Part shown: positions 26,701 through 38,882 of the stretch, in pieces
How positions within the stretch are numbered: the stretch's first letter is position 1
How the letters are laid out: each line of letters starts with the position of its first letter
Assembly (NCBI GenBank): GCA_000708835.1
Contig: DF237281.1
Coordinates: 37,235-101,234 of the forward strand
From: Klebsormidium nitens
Taxonomy: Eukaryota > Streptophyta > Klebsormidiophyceae > Klebsormidiales > Klebsormidiaceae
Length of the DNA stretch: 64,000 bases
Reading direction: 5' to 3'
Program-made: the position numbers and the translations under genes
Notes under the pieces: generated by a model
The model's database searches: none
What the model was told of the DNA's origin: nothing
Seen by the model: the letters and a program-made list of their open reading frames with translations, nothing else

Positions 26701-29700
26701 ACGTTGTACAAGGTCGCATGGAATGGTTTGGAAAACGCCTCATATTGCGAAGTACTTGTCACCTTTTCCCTTTGGCTTGGATAGAGGTTATAGCCGGATC
26801 GTTGCCCTCACTTATCAAGGGGTTCACTGGTCTCCCTCTCTCCCAGTATTCATGTCAAAAAGGTCCCTATCTCTTGCTTTCGATCGGAGGTGATGTATCT
26901 TCGCCAGCCCGATGGTCATACCAGAGAATCAGTGGGCGCTCCTCCGGCACTCGCAACTTCGCCTTTGCGCTTTCCCCTGTCTTGCGTCAACGTTTCTTCT
27001 TCCGAGCATCTGACATTTATACCGCAAATCCAGCGAGGGCTTTCTGGTATTTCGTTTTAAACAACATAGTCATCTCCTCTTCTTTAGCACGCTAAGGAAG
27101 ACCATTAAGGAAGAGTGGTGCTTCTTGCCGCTCATCAGTATAATGTCTATACTCCTCTAGCAAGCTAAGGACCACATATAAGGAAGATCGGAGCTTCTTG
27201 CCGCTCATCAGCATAATGTATAAACTCCTCTAATCTTTATTATGCAGCAATATCATCCTGCGCGAGCTAGCGCTCGCCTCGGCTCAAGACTGGAGCCCCG
27301 CAGCCCCAGGCACCGCACGGGCCGCCGCCGGACTCCTGGAGCACCTTTCGGACGCTGCTTTGTCGCCGACCGAAGAGCTGGCCGCCGTCCGAATGGTGGA
27401 TGCGGACACTTTGGAGGCGGCGCTGCTGGAAAAGCGGGAGTGGGTAAGTCGCGCTGCAAGAGGGGGATAAGTGATTCGCTTCGAAATGCAACTGGTCGGA
27501 ATCTACTCACTCGATTGTTAGTTGCTATCCCTTCGTGGCAGCCCTTCTGGCCAGACGACCCGCGCCCTGCTGTGGAGGCCCTCGGCGCCATGTGCGTTGC
27601 AACGCTGAGCCGCCTGCTGTGATACAGCGTCTCACTGAACATGTTGGTCGCGCGAGTTGAACCCTTGTAAAAGTTGTGGGAGGGCGCAGCTTACGTCGTT
27701 CTTGATTGCCTGCTTCAGTGTGAGCATTCCCCTATTCGACATGACGGATTCATTGCTCCGCCTCTATCGAGATACAATTTGATGGCCGCAAGGCCCCATG
27801 TTTGGTTCTTCAAAGGTGTGATGCGGGCGAATGCTGCACCTGCAGGAACGCTACTTCCGGTGCGACGGCCTCCTCAGGCGATGGGCCCTTCTCGACGAGG
27901 CAAACCGGCGCATCGGGGCGGGGCAGCTCACACCGGAAGAGGCACACGAGGCGCGGCAATTGGCTGAGCAGGCGATACAAGGAGTGCAGGAGATTCTGGA
28001 TGGTGAGTGGGACACGTATACTGTGACGAGCGAGTGACGTCAGTCACGGTCAAGATTGGGTGCCAAGTGGACCGCATGGAAAGAGCATGGTCTTGCGAAG
28101 TTTCTGCGGGTTTCTCGCTTTGGTTGCGCTTGCGACCGTTCGCTCGGCGGACTCGTCTATCTCGTCTATCAGTCGTCTCCTAGGGCGCCCGAAGATGAAG
28201 ACATGACCAAATCCGCTTTGGTTTCGTATACGGGGAAGTCGCGCATCGGACATTGTTAAAAAGTCTGGAAGGTCGACCTGTTACTTGAGAGGTTCGTTGT
28301 CACGTAGATTACGCTCAAAGTCTGCTAGGTCATTAGTGTCCCTAGAAGGCAGTTTGAAACTCTCAATCCGGTGAGACTCAGCAAAGCAAGCGCAAACGTC
28401 TTCCTTCTTTTGCTTTAGTTAGCCTTGTCACACCAGAGCGCTCTGTTGCAACCAACAAACGAGCACAAGTCTTCTTTTTGCAGGCTGGCTGTCCGAAGCG
28501 GAGCTGGACGCGCCGAGCCCCGTCGGGGTGACGTCCGAAGAAGTTGAGATGACTGCGGCTCTGGTTGGGAAGGATGGGAAGCTCGAGCCAGCGGGCCGAG
28601 CCGAGTGCAGTGCCGTACACGATGCGATCATGGCGCTCGTCGAAGAGGGGGCCGCAGAGGGTAACGACATTCAGGTAGGTTTGTGAGCGGGTTAGGGGTT
28701 CGTCTGAGTTGTTTTTGCCGGAAGGACTCACAGAAAAGGTGATCACTAATATGTTGAGAGCGGTAGGGTCGAGCAGCGTGGAGATCAAGTCACGTGGAGG
28801 AGGCGGGCAACAGATAGCAGTAAGCCAAATGTAAACGGGCGGGTTGCAAAAGGCGCGGATGCGGGTTATGGGATTGGTTGCGTGTTGACCATCAAGCAGA
28901 CACTTTGATGCGGTGCAGTCCGACTCGGACCGGACAATGAAGCCTGATTGCTGGGCGTTTCGTTATCGGCAGGTTAACGTAAACCCCCTCCCTGGGAACA
29001 CCGGGCTGCTGAAGCTGCGAGCGTCTCGGGACGTGTCGGAACATGGAGATGCGGATGGCGCCGTCCTAGTTCGACTGTTGGCAGCCGCAGTCAGCGGTGA
29101 GAGCCTCTGCCAGAAGAGACAGTGGAGCGCTTTCATATTCTGTATCGCTATAACTGCAGCAGGGAAAAAGGGGAAGACACCAGACGGATCATAAAGACTT
29201 TTCTTTTTCCGTGGGCTGTTAACTTTTGCGCACCAACTGTATGATGTTCAGAGAAAGTGACAGGGTGGTCGTCTCCTGTCAGAGCTTGGGAGCTTCCCTG
29301 GTGACCTGCTTCCGGCAACCGCTCCTCCGTCAGTCCGCTCTTCCGTTTCTGCTGACCAGCTTTCCGTCCTCGATGATTCGCATTCTCCCCCAACCGCCGT
29401 GAAAGCTAAGCCCGTCGCCAATTTCCCCCCCTCGCAGGCGGCCTTCCCCCTCCAGCCCACCAGCTCCTCCTTCGGCCCTCCCGCATCGACGCCCGGTTTC
29501 TTTTCGGGGGGGACGTGGGCCCCGTCGAGGCGCCCCCCCTCCTGCGAAGCCTCTGCCGGCACTGCTGCATCCCGTCGCTCGCGCTGCGCGCCATGCACGC
29601 GCGGATTTACCTCGCAGGATTTGAAGGGTTTAGGATCGACGAGGCCGCGACCGACGTGGTGCAAGTGATCGCAACGAGGGGAGCGGCGGAGCTCTTCGCA

Positions 29701-30088
29701 CAGGAGCAGCTGCAGGTAGGCTATGGCGATGGTTTGTAGTTTATGGGCAATGATCAGGGGCGAGAAGGGTGGGGTTGCATCTAAATCCTACTGTTGTGAA
29801 ATTTGGTGAAAGAGTGCTTGGATTGTGCTTGGACTAATTCGTGTCAGGTCAAGGTACACGACGATACGACGCGTTGATGGTTCTGGCTTTCAGGTCTGAA
29901 TGTGAATTCCGTAGAATCAATCCCAGAGTGAAATCATTCCGGCTGCAGCGTCTTTGTCAGCACCTCCTTAAAATCAGCCGAGCTTTTCAAGCAATCTCCT
30001 GACTGCCTTGCAGGAGATCCTCCACTTGGAACGAGAGGCCACCCTGCGAAGCATGGATAGAAAGGAACGGTTCTCTCAAAGAGAGTGA
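20742..30088 (+). CDS. NUP107: Nucleoporin NUP107 (Nup84/Nup107 family)
   Basis: Fifteen exons: 20742-21409, 21790-22099, 22474-22845, 23176-23522, 23964-24104, 24660-24788, 25519-25641, 26046-26132, 26392-26565, 27248-27443, 27846-28002, 28484-28674, 28973-29096, 29438-29715, 30014-30088; sum 3372 nt, 1123 residues, close to plant NUP107 size. Family signatures: HVDPDAPTRENLRLHPQDSEDEELLMRGVWTLLKAGRLSDARQLCR..GQAWRAA; RRLWKWTCFLASEK; YEAAVYGALSANTSKMLPVCDTWEAACWALFRGWLD; FIRFAAHLVLALRKVLPP; VALYAAQLVAFARVDLYANLL; RTRAMDWLFLP; and a C-terminal helical block ending FAQEQLQ-EILHLEREATLRS. It is an alpha-solenoid scaffold of the Y-complex of the nuclear pore. The N-terminal ~220 residues are disordered. 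The exon 10-to-11 junction is the least certain; an additional small exon near 27530-27590 was considered but does not keep frame. Confidence 0.9.
27091..27236. repeat. Imperfect tandem duplication of ~73 bp inside a NUP107 intron
   Basis: Two adjacent copies start gctaagga at 27091 and 27164 and share gcttcttgccgctcatcag followed by taatgt..ata and actcctcta. The second copy runs almost to the acceptor at 27247. Both carry the same near-acceptor pyrimidine sequence. Confidence 0.75.
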
Positions 30089-31687
30089 GGAGGTAGCTAT
30101 TGCAAAATGGACAAGCGCACTCAGAAGACCTAGTCAGAGTAAAACGTTCAGATGAGTCGTTAGGGCGATGCCCTGAAAACAGGCGAGCCATGAACGTCAG
30201 GAGTAAATTCGTCCACTTGACCAAAACAAGTTGTCGGATGCAATGTAGAGCCGGCTTTTGTCGTTTTAGTTGGGAATGATTTCACGTCATTGAATGACTC
30301 GTACCGCATATCGCCTATGAGCTCAAGTTCGTGGCCACCGCCCATGGCCCTCCGAAGATCGATTTTCATATATGCTCCGAATGCATGACATGACCGTCAT
30401 GGCGTTGAGTGAGAGCATGAGTTAGCCTGCTAGAAGCAAGATGTTGCCAATTTCAAGATCGTCACTTTCAGATCATGCTGCGTTGACTGACGAAGCGAGC
30501 CTTAAATCCAATCAGCTCATTTTTTTCTGCGTCTTCTTTCTGCATCTGGAAAACAAGGATCGCATGCAACTCAAATCTTCGGGTCCACTGAAATCAGCAT
30601 TCGTGACTGGTAGATCGACTGGATCCGGCATATGCTCGTTTGCCGCGGCTCTCAAATAAACCTCTCATGTCATGTCAACCGCCAGAATGTTTTTGAAGAG
30701 CCAAAAAGCTGCCAGGTCCGATGCAATCAACGTTAACGTGCCACCAGCTCAGTCCTAAGGCCACCCGGCAAAGTCTCGTGACGCCCTAAGTGTCTTGCTT
30801 TTGATGCTCAGTGCAAGCCGCGCCTCAACTCTTTGCGGCACTGAGAACGCTCGACAGACAGTCATTGCTGTCTGGCAGTTATCCTAGCAGGTTGCGAGAA
30901 GCAAAGGCTTGTGCGAATAAGTTTCTTTGCGAAGAACGTGATATACTGGGCACTTCACTGATATTCCCCTGGAGTCCAATTTTTGTCGGGCATTATTTTC
31001 AACCGATGATTTGATGAGTTCGCAGCTTCTCGTCTCTTCCTAAAATCAGGGGCTTTGAGATCAATGGTAAACTCGGACCTTCCAAAACAGAAAAAAACCC
31101 GGTGGTGGCACTTCGAAAAGTTCGCTTCAACATTGATCATAGGTCCTACCGAGGAAGTTCCCAAGAAGCCCTCTTCCTGGATCATTCATATGATCTATCC
31201 TCGTCAATGTACGTCTCCTGCAAGCATCCAGGATTGTACTGGATAGGCTTTTAGAGGGGGGCACCCGGCATATCGATCTCGAGAATGGTCGAGAGACCGA
31301 AAGTGAGCCTTGGTAGCACTCCTTTAGAAGCTCGCGTTCGATACTTGATTGCAAATCAAAATTGAGGGGTATGGCAAAGCACGTGCCGTTCCTTCCGTTT
31401 GACGTAGAGGTTCAAAAGTATAATGTGTAGAAGCAGAATTCACAAAGCTGTAACGAGGTTTCATGAGTACAACGAAGCGACAAAGTCTGTGAGAAGCTAT
31501 GATACTAAGAAGAAGTCCTTCAATTCATCAAACCTGCAGGAGTGTTGTCGTTGCCATGCTGGGAGCTCACCGAAGATTACAGGACAAACCCGTACGCGTC
31601 TACTATGCCGTTCAGGAGATCAGCAGTTTCTCTATATGCTGACGCTGATTTGCCGCATATTTGCAAGTACCGCCTCACTTATTTCCC
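30089..31687. other. Intergenic
   Basis: Follows the NUP107 stop. No domain-bearing frame or arm of the tRNA-like family was found before 31688. The sequence is AT-richer than the neighbouring exons and probably contains the NUP107 3' UTR followed by non-coding DNA. Confidence 0.4.
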
Positions 31688-31696
31688 AAAAGTTGT

Positions 31697-31979
31697 GGAG
31701 CTGGCGGGACTCGAACCCGCATCTCCCAGCCGGTCCAGCACCCCGGGCCCACCCGACCGCACGGAGCATCCTCGGGGCTGTATTGGCCCCGGGGGGGTGT
31801 TGCTGGGTTAATTGACGGCTCCCCCGGGGACCCGAGCACAGTGTGTCTGTGCTCAACCCTATGGGTGAACTTTCCGCCCCCCTTGGCTTCCAGAAAATGG
31901 ATCCAACCACTCCCGGAACGTTCCCCGGCCCCTCCATCTGGCGGGCGGTTCGGCGCTCTGCCGATTGAGCTACAGCCCC
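31697..31979 (-). ncRNA. tRNA-like RNA gene, copy A (283 nt, long insert)
   Basis: On the minus strand the gene opens GGGGCTG, then TA, D stem GCTC/GAGC with A-box-like TAGCTCAATCGG, and closes with T arm GCGGG-TTCGAGT-CCCGC and CAGCTCC. The acceptor stem pairs over all seven positions, including a G3-U70 wobble, the alanine identity element of ordinary tRNAs. Between the D arm and T arm lie about 240 nt with no readable anticodon arm. A T4 run lies 5 nt past the acceptor strand (31688-31691). It could be a tRNA with a very large or unusual intron, or a separate tRNA-like RNA. Its insert is unlike those of B-E and I. Confidence 0.7.
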
Positions 31980-32010
31980 TTCGATATTGGTAACGTGCTT
32001 GGACTTGAGT

Positions 32011-32050
32011 TTATAAACGACACGGTTTGCATCTGCGCTGCCTGTGGGTC
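32011..32050 (-). promoter_or_regulatory. USE-like + TATA-like promoter of copy A
   Basis: Minus strand: GACCCACA at 32050-32043 (about -71 to -64 from the RNA-like start) and TTTATAAA at about -39 to -32. The same pair is found at the same distances before seven other copies. Confidence 0.6.
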
Positions 32051-33491
32051 GACTTGGAGTCGGCCACCTGGACCTTTGGATGAGGCGCTTGAACGGTGAC
32101 GATCCCTCGATGGTTTGAACAAACTCACATCTGCTCGTATCTGTTGGCACTAATCAGCATCGTTGCTCGTTATTTCGTAAGGCTTTCAAGAAACGTATGC
32201 ATGGGGGGGTCTGCTTGCAAGACAGTCTGGCTCTGTCAACTTGATCATACACGCGTGCTGCTTTTACGCCTCCAGAAGACTGGCTAAATTATTCACCTTT
32301 CTCGCAGAGACTGAGTACATTCAGAGCTAATTTACTTATAAAGCTGGATAAATGATATAAAGCCCTTTGGTCCTCGGCTCTGATACTTGAACAAAAATAA
32401 AATTAAAGAAGTGGAAGTCGCTCCTGAAGGACTGACAAAGGGCTTTGTTGCGCTTCATTCCTAACCCGTCCCTGTCTTTACATCATCTTTCAAAGAGAGA
32501 GCAAGTGGCCACTTTTCAGGGTGGGTTTTCAATCTGAGGCAAACGTGCAAGCTGATTGGAAAGCCGAGAATGAGTTCCGCAGATTTAAAAAAACACTTTC
32601 AACATATGTTGGATTCAATACGTTGTGTGCCCACCATCCACAAAACAAGCCACCCAATAGAAAGGAAGCACGTTTGGAAACGTGGCGCAGTCTTCATAAA
32701 AAACAAACCGGCCTTTGAGCACTCTGGTTCTTCTAGTAAGCACCAGGACCCATGTCAAAGATGTGACGAACACTATAAACGAAGGGCCTTCCTCTAGACG
32801 TTCTGCCGACAGTCGCGAGTATCACTTCAGGGCCTGCAATGTTTGCTCCCAGCCCTTGGCACCTCTCACTCTCGCAGTTAGCCGGGTGAATCATCTACAG
32901 TAAGTGAGGACTTAAAGCGACTCTCAATTGCTACGCTGTACATCTAATTTGGTGAAAGCCCTGCGCAAGCGGGAATCTCCAAGTAGAGCTGTGCAACGTG
33001 TCCAAGACTTTGAACGAGTTAAAATCATGAAGGCCAAACTTCTCGATACCATTGTCTTCTTTGAACATTGAGTTAGCAGCACCCTGCGCACAACACTCTG
33101 GAGCAAAGCGCTCGAGCTCACAATAACGGCTTTTGAAGAGCTTCTCTGGTTGGCTGTCACGCTTTCAGGCCCGTCTTTGTCATGTAGCTAGCAGACGGAT
33201 CTCGGGGATCTGTGGGAGAAATTTGTTACGTCAATCTCACGACGGGCTTCTATCAACTACTTCAACTTCTTTAGGGATGGCTACATTAGTCAAGCCGGTG
33301 AAAGTGGACAACACTGGTCAAACGTATTTGCCCTTGCCAAACTCGACGCCTTGGACCGTTTACGTATTCGTTACTTCGTCATTCTTCAATGCTCAGGCCG
33401 CATCCTCGTCCTCGTTTGAGTTTTTGAAACAACAAAAAGATTTGTTGTAAGTATCAAAGTCCTGCAGCAACCGTGCAGGAGAAAAGGAAAC

Positions 33492-33678
33492 GGCGCTGAC
33501 GGGACTCGAACCCGCATCTCAGCCGGCCAGCGCCAGAGTCAGCGCGATACGCAGCTCGTAACGTCGCGCCGCAGTCGCAGAATCCGGCACACCTCCCCGG
33601 CGCGCAGCGCAGCCATTAGCAGTGGAACCCCCTCCGAGCGCAGGTGTTCTGGCGCTCTGCCGATTGAGCTACATCGCT
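33492..33678 (-). ncRNA. tRNA-like RNA gene, copy B
   Basis: D arm GCTC/GAGC and T arm GCGGG-TTCGAGT-CCCGT are intact. The acceptor halves AGCGATG and CAGCGCC pair at five of seven positions, so the stem is weakened. The insert opens GCCAG-AA-CACC and closes GGCG-CTGGC, forming the same outer helix as in copies C, D, E and I with one mismatch. A T4 run follows the 3' end (33482-33485). It belongs to the B/E subfamily by insert sequence (ggttccactgctratggctgcg). Two bases are missing in the segment before the T arm compared with its sisters. Confidence 0.62.
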
Positions 33679-33706
33679 GCCTTGTGCGAGAATTGTATCT
33701 TAAAGT

Positions 33707-33750
33707 GCTTATTACGCTGCCGTTCTCGAGGTTTCGATTTTTGTGGGTAT
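33707..33750 (-). promoter_or_regulatory. USE-like + TATA-like promoter of copy B
   Basis: Minus strand: ATACCCACAAAAATCG at about -72 to -57 and a GTAATAAGC box at about -38 to -30, in the same arrangement as the other copies. The USE-like part resembles the plant snRNA consensus RTCCCACATCG. Confidence 0.6.
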
Positions 33751-34912
33751 TGCTTCGAAGATCGTCGAACGGTCGCGAGGCGATCGATGGCTAATCCGAA
33801 GCCTGAGGTCTGCGGCCCCCTTCGATGATTTTCCGCTCTGGCTGCAGTAGCCTTGATACCACATCCAACTAGTGCGAATCATTAAAGTCAAGTAGTAAGC
33901 CAAATTCGGGCAGCCGTGAGAACGAAATTTCAAGAAAGCGTTTGAAAAGTGATGGCGCTCTGGAGCGAAGCAAAGGGAGAACATAAACAGCGGGGCCAGC
34001 GTATGAGTGGCAAAGAGCCATTCCTTCGAAAAGTAAACACTTCGAAGGAAGTTTGAAGGAGCTGTTACACGAGCATCAGTCGATGCCAGGTGTCGTCACG
34101 GAGAGTCTTCGGCGTTCTGTGAGCCGTCAGCCGGGTGCCTTTCGCCGTTGAAGCGCATTGATGGTCACAAGAGAGAACCTCATTGATTTGTTAACGACCC
34201 GTCTTTTCAAATGTCGAAAGACGAGGAATGGCAAAAACAAGGCAACTCTCGCTACTTATCGAAGACCTCACTTACCAACTGATCACTTGGTACTTGCATA
34301 AAAAGAAGACTGCTGCTTACGAAGTGGTCGAATCGAGAGGTTTTGTGTTGCTTATTGATGCCACGGCGCTAGATCATGCGGCGCGACATTGAAGAGGTCT
34401 TCAAAGGCGAAGTCCAACCTGGCCGCGGCTTGCTTGTCAAAATCCCAGCTTATGTCAAGGTTGCCAGAGAAAAGCAGAAAACAAGTCTCAAAGGTACCGG
34501 TCGTGTAATCTATGTAAGCGTGTCTTATCAAATTCGAGGAGTGTCCTGGACGTGTCTCTTGGTTTGTAAATGGTTCAATCTACTGTGGGCTGCAGCTGCG
34601 CCTGGAGTGGAGGTAGTAAAGAACGAGAATGGTAGCTACAATAGCTGACACCTCTAAGTCACCTGGACTTGGAAGTGCTAGAGCCGGTTTCTCTACGTCG
34701 ATCCACCCGCGTTGAACACCAGAAAGTTACCCTGAAACTCAACGCCTTTTGCATCTCCAAAGTTCTAATAACTTCCTCTTCTCGCAGCAACGCTCACGAT
34801 TTGTTCCCCTCCTCCCTTAATTAAGCCGCCAAATAATCGAAAGGAGGGTTCAAACTTCAGACGAATCAATTGTAGCCTTTCATGCAGAGGTGCTGGCAAA
34901 AGTACTTCGGCG

Positions 34913-35105
34913 CGCGCTGGCGGGACTCGAACCCGCATCTCTCAGCCGGCCAGCACCAGGCGACGCCCGTTGTCGCTTGAGTGCAATACGTGACGCCGGA
35001 TTGTGCAGAATGCGGCACACTGTTCAGCGGAATTCTCCAGCCCGGCAGTGAAACCCCCGCCGGTCGCGGGGCATTCTGGCGCTCTACCGATTGAGCTACA
35101 GCGAC
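34913..35105 (-). ncRNA. tRNA-like RNA gene, copy C
   Basis: D arm and T arm (GCGGG/CCCGC) are perfect. The acceptor pairs GTCGCTG with CAGCGCG at only five of seven positions. The insert's outer helix is GCCAG-AA-TGCC with GGTG-CTGGC, kept through wobble pairs. A T4 run lies at 34898-34901. The insert is closely similar to those of copies D and I. Confidence 0.65.
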
Positions 35106-35136
35106 GCCATTTGTGGGAATGGATGCATCATCAAAC

Positions 35137-35178
35137 GCTTATTAACCTGCCATTGTCGGCGCTTCGATTTTGTGGGTA
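35137..35178 (-). promoter_or_regulatory. USE-like + TATA-like promoter of copy C
   Basis: Minus strand: ACCCACAAAATCG starting near -72 and GGTTAATAAGC at about -42 to -32 from the tRNA-like start. Confidence 0.62.
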
Positions 35179-36649
35179 CAGGCGTTCATGACCGGTGTTA
35201 GACCATCGAACGGTCGCGAAGCGACGGCTCCAAAGCCGGAGGTTTGACGCCGACTGAAATGGTTTTCCGCTCTGGCTGCGGTAGCCTCGATACCCGACAA
35301 GTAGTAAGCGGTTTCACGCAGCCGTTGATCAAGAAGTTCCGAAGAAGCGTTCGTGAAATAATTGCACTGTGGAGCCAAGATTGGGTTTAATGACAGCCAG
35401 CCCTGCTCATCATGGCAAGAGCCGTTGATTAAACGTCGGAGACTTTGGCGCAGATACGCAGGAGGCGCTAATAGGAGCGTACTACAATATCAATTGTCAC
35501 GAGGAGTCTCCGTGAATGTCCGTTCTGTCCCTGCGATCCCCATGCATCCAGGTGCCTGTCTCCGTTGAGGCGTAGTGAACGTCTACGGGGGCCACAATTA
35601 TCCTTGTTGACAAGTTGACGACGGCCGTCTAGTTTGCAGATGCCAAATGAATGAGTTAGAGCAAGGCAAAGGCGACGCTCGCCTGTGGCAGGTAAGTACT
35701 GTAGTGACCAGACTGCAAACCTCCTGCAAAGTGCCGCAGCCTTACCATGAGACAGATTGGCGTAGGGTCTAACGCATCAGACGGTAGCTTACAGATGACG
35801 GACGTCAATGTTCAAATCCACAAATGGGCTGCACCCCACTGGATGACACTTTTACTTTCTGCTCGCCCATTTCGGGCAACTGGTCTGAATGCTCAGTGAT
35901 TGGCTACTTCAATACAATGAAATGCAGCGTCAGACCTCGTTTTGGACTCCTTCGAGCTTCGTCCTATGAAGCGTGGGTTGAAACGAAATTTACCTATGCA
36001 ACTGGGCTGACACCTGTCCCTTTGATTCGTAAGATTTTGAGAACCGCGCGCCGGGTTCTTTCTATTTCTCCCTTTGCAGATGTTCGACTTGCGATATGAA
36101 TGTCCAGGAGTAGAATGCTCTCTGTGTGCTACTTATTCAGGGTTCGCTGCTTTTCTTATCATTCCATTTACCTGAGCACAGACGAATCTCTAAAGGCGCG
36201 CAAGCATTGTTGTCAAGCGGCGATCTCGGCGGCCAGCGCCCAAGCAACATCACCATATCTATGTGTTGATAGATAAGTCCCAATTACTTCACCCAGAAGT
36301 ACCGTCGACGACAGAGAATCTCCTTAACTATGTGCGGGCGACATTATCCAGATGATCTGGAGCGGCACGTTGTTTAACGGCGACGATGGTGGGTTATCGT
36401 TAGGAGAACGGGCTCTGGCACTTCAATCTATGGTAAGTAATGGGAACTTATGTCTCCTAAAACTTTCTAGAATTTCGTCGTTCGCCTTAGCAGGTGTTGC
36501 CAGCAAGACTTCGATTACGAGAGTTGGTTTCTTATCCAATTCACGTCACGTCCAGGACAATCCTCGAAATTGGTCAGACAATCGTACTTGGAGTAACTTC
36601 GAGACTTTATTCATGACTTTCCTCTCTGCGGCCAACTTGGATTAAGCCA

Positions 36650-36870
36650 GGCTTAAAGACAAGCAAGCAGCGGCCAACTTCAGCTTCTCATTTGAGGATC
36701 TTTCGAGTACAAGGCCGCAAAGATCTCGCACCCTAGCATCATTGAGCAGATCAAGTCCTCCAAGACCTGTACGTTTTCAAATGTAGCTACCCAGTGATCA
36801 GGTGAAAAGAGGTCGTACGTCTTCGGTAAAAATGCGAGCGTCGCCTTAGCCTTGCTTTTTCTCGTTCAAT
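36650..36870 (+). repeat. Partial unit flank without an RNA gene
   Basis: Resembles the part downstream of copy D near 38070-38260 (gacaagcaagcagcggcca, then a tag-catcattga-cag stretch), in the same orientation, directly before the upstream flank of copy D. It is probably the remnant of an earlier tandem unit that lost its RNA gene. Confidence 0.55.
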
Positions 36871-37346
36871 TAGCACTTGCAAACTAAACGGCCGTTGTCA
36901 ACCAGTCAACAAGGATAATTGTGGCCCCCGTAAACATTCACTACGCTTCAACGGAGAAAGGCACCTGGATACAGGGGGCTCGCAGGGACAGAACGGACAT
37001 TTACGGAGACTCCCCGTCACGATCTATATTGTGGTACGCTCCTATCGCGCTCCTTCGTATCTCCGCCGAAGTCTCCGATCTTCAAAGCAACGGCTCTTGC
37101 CATGATGAGCAAAGCTAGCTGTTATTGTACCCCCTCTTGGCTCTACAGCGCAATTCTTTCAAGAGCGCTTCTTTGGAACTTCGCGAATCAACGGCTGCGT
37201 GAAATTGCTTACTACTTGTCGGGTTTCGAGGCTACCGCAGCCAGAGCGGAAGATCATTTATCAGTCAGCGGCAGAACTCAGGCTTCGGAGCCGTCGCTTC
37301 GCACCGTTCCACGCAGTTCGACGGTCTAGATTCGCCAAGTGCCTCC

Positions 37347-37386
37347 ACCCACAAAGTCGAGGCGCCGACAACGGCAGCTTCATAAG
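37347..37386 (+). promoter_or_regulatory. USE-like + TATA-like promoter of copy D
   Basis: ACCCACAAAGTCG at 37347-37359 (from -71) and TTCATAAG at 37379-37386 (about -39 to -32). The gap between the boxes is 19 bp, nearer the short spacing of plant Pol III snRNA promoters than the longer Pol II spacing. Confidence 0.65.
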
Positions 37387-37417
37387 CACTTGACGTACGA
37401 ATTCTGGCCTTAATGGC

Positions 37418-37613
37418 GGCGCTGTAGCTCAATCGGTAGAGCGCCAGAGCACCCGCGCCGGGAGGTGGTTCCACTGCCGGGCTGGAGTATTCCGCTGAAC
37501 AGTGTGCCGCATTCTGCACAATCCGGCGCCACGTGTCGCGCTCAAGCGCGAAGAAAGCGGGCGTCGCCTGGTGCTGGCGGCTGAGAGATGCGGGTTCGAG
37601 TCCCGTCAGCGCC
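37418..37613 (+). ncRNA. tRNA-like RNA gene, copy D (reference copy, 196 nt)
   Basis: Acceptor GGCGCTG/CAGCGCC is fully Watson-Crick; TA; D arm GCTC-AATCGGTA-GAGC; T arm GCGGG-TTCGAGT-CCCGT. The insert starts GCCAG-AG-CACC and ends GGTG-CTGGC, nine base pairs with a two-base bulge, then GGCTGAGAGAT leads into the T arm. Inside are a hairpin GCCG..ATT-CTGCAC-AAT..CGGC and a hairpin TCGCGC-TCAA-GCGCGA. No normal anticodon arm can be drawn: position 33 would not be U. There is no T4 run within 20 nt of the 3' end (only TTT), unlike most other copies. Its 196-nt length equals copy I. A tRNA with ectopic introns and an unspliced tRNA-like RNA are both open. Confidence 0.72.
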
Positions 37614-38810
37614 AAGATCCCTTTGCCAGCACCTCTGCTGGAGACCTATACTTGATTCAATTGAAACGACGGCTCAAGTGAGGACGGAAAGGAAGCGTGA
37701 GCGTTGCAGACTGAAAGAGAACTTAATGGGAAGCTGGAGCCTGTCAAAGCCTTTAAGTCTGAGGGTGATTTATGGTGTTCAACAAGGTTGAATCAACGTA
37801 AGGGAGCTTGCTTTGGCACTTAAAGTCCTGGTAAACCAGAGGCGTCAGCTAGCTACCGTTCTCGTTTTGTCCTACCTCCGCTTCCGCAGCTGCTGCCATG
37901 CAAGACTTCTTTCACAATGGGGTTGATTATACAAAAGGCCACGAGAAAAGTTTAGGACACCCCTCGAAGTTGGTAAGACACTCTTTTCGTAGAGTAAGAA
38001 GATTACTTTTATTTCCTTCCGAGACATGTTCCCCAACGGGTTTCCTTGTGGCAACTCTGATATAAGATGGGAACCTGACAAGCAAGCAGCGGCCAAGTTG
38101 GACTTCGTATCTGAAGACCCCTCCGAAGTCGCGCCGCATGATCTAAGGTCGTAGCATCATTGATCAGCAAATCACAAATATTACAAGACCTTTTCACTTT
38201 TAGCAGTCCTTATAAATTATGCAGGTAACCAGTGGTCAGATGGTAAGTGAGGTTTCGGTCAAGTAGCGAAAGTTGCCCAACTCCGCCATATCTCGTTCCT
38301 TTAACATTAGAAAAGACGGGTCTTCTCGACAGGTCATTGAGTATTATTGCGGCCTCCATATCCATTTTAGGCTTTAAGGGGGAATGGCATCTGGCTGACA
38401 GCTCGCGGAGGCAGAACGTACATCCACCTTAAAGACTTTTCGTCACGATAAATGGCATCAACCGACCGCTCATATCAGCGCTCTTTCATTATTCCGCTCA
38501 TATCATCTGATCTTACAAACAGTTGGGTCTGTGCCACCTGTGGGTCGGCCCGGCTGTAGTAGTGTCCCCCCCCTCTCTCCAGAGGGGCACTACTGTACAA
38601 GCGCTTGCTTCGAAGTTCGTAGTCGACGGCTGCCTGATGTGGCTTACTACTGTACCTGAGTCTCAACTCACACTAGCTGGTTGCGGGTATCGAAGCCACG
38701 GCAGCCAGGTGCCATTTGCAAAGAGAAAAAACAAAATCTCAGTTGGTCGTCGAGGCTTTGGAGCCGTCGCTTCGCGACCATTCGACGGTCTCGTATCGAT
38801 CAGCGCCTCG

Positions 38811-38850
38811 ACCCACAAAACCGAAGCTTCGTAAACGGCAGCTTTTTAAG
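38811..38850 (+). promoter_or_regulatory. USE-like + TATA-like promoter of copy E
   Basis: ACCCACAAAACCG from 38811 (-72) and GCTTTTTAAG at 38841-38850 (about -42 to -33). The TATA-like box is the weakest of the set. Confidence 0.55.
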
Positions 38851-38882
38851 CAGTTGATGGTACGTTCTCTCGCATGAAAAGC

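Noticed and set aside
27500-27622. Candidate NUP107 exon encoding PFWPDDPRPAVEALGA
   Set aside because: Good-looking sequence after an AG, but no donor keeps frame into the next exon, whereas joining 27443 to 27846 directly does.
31423-32150. Open frames overlapping copy A
   Set aside because: They run through the RNA gene arms and promoter. The apparent peptide repeats (for example ELAGLEPASPS-type strings, also seen at copies D and I) are just translations of the conserved T arm and acceptor.
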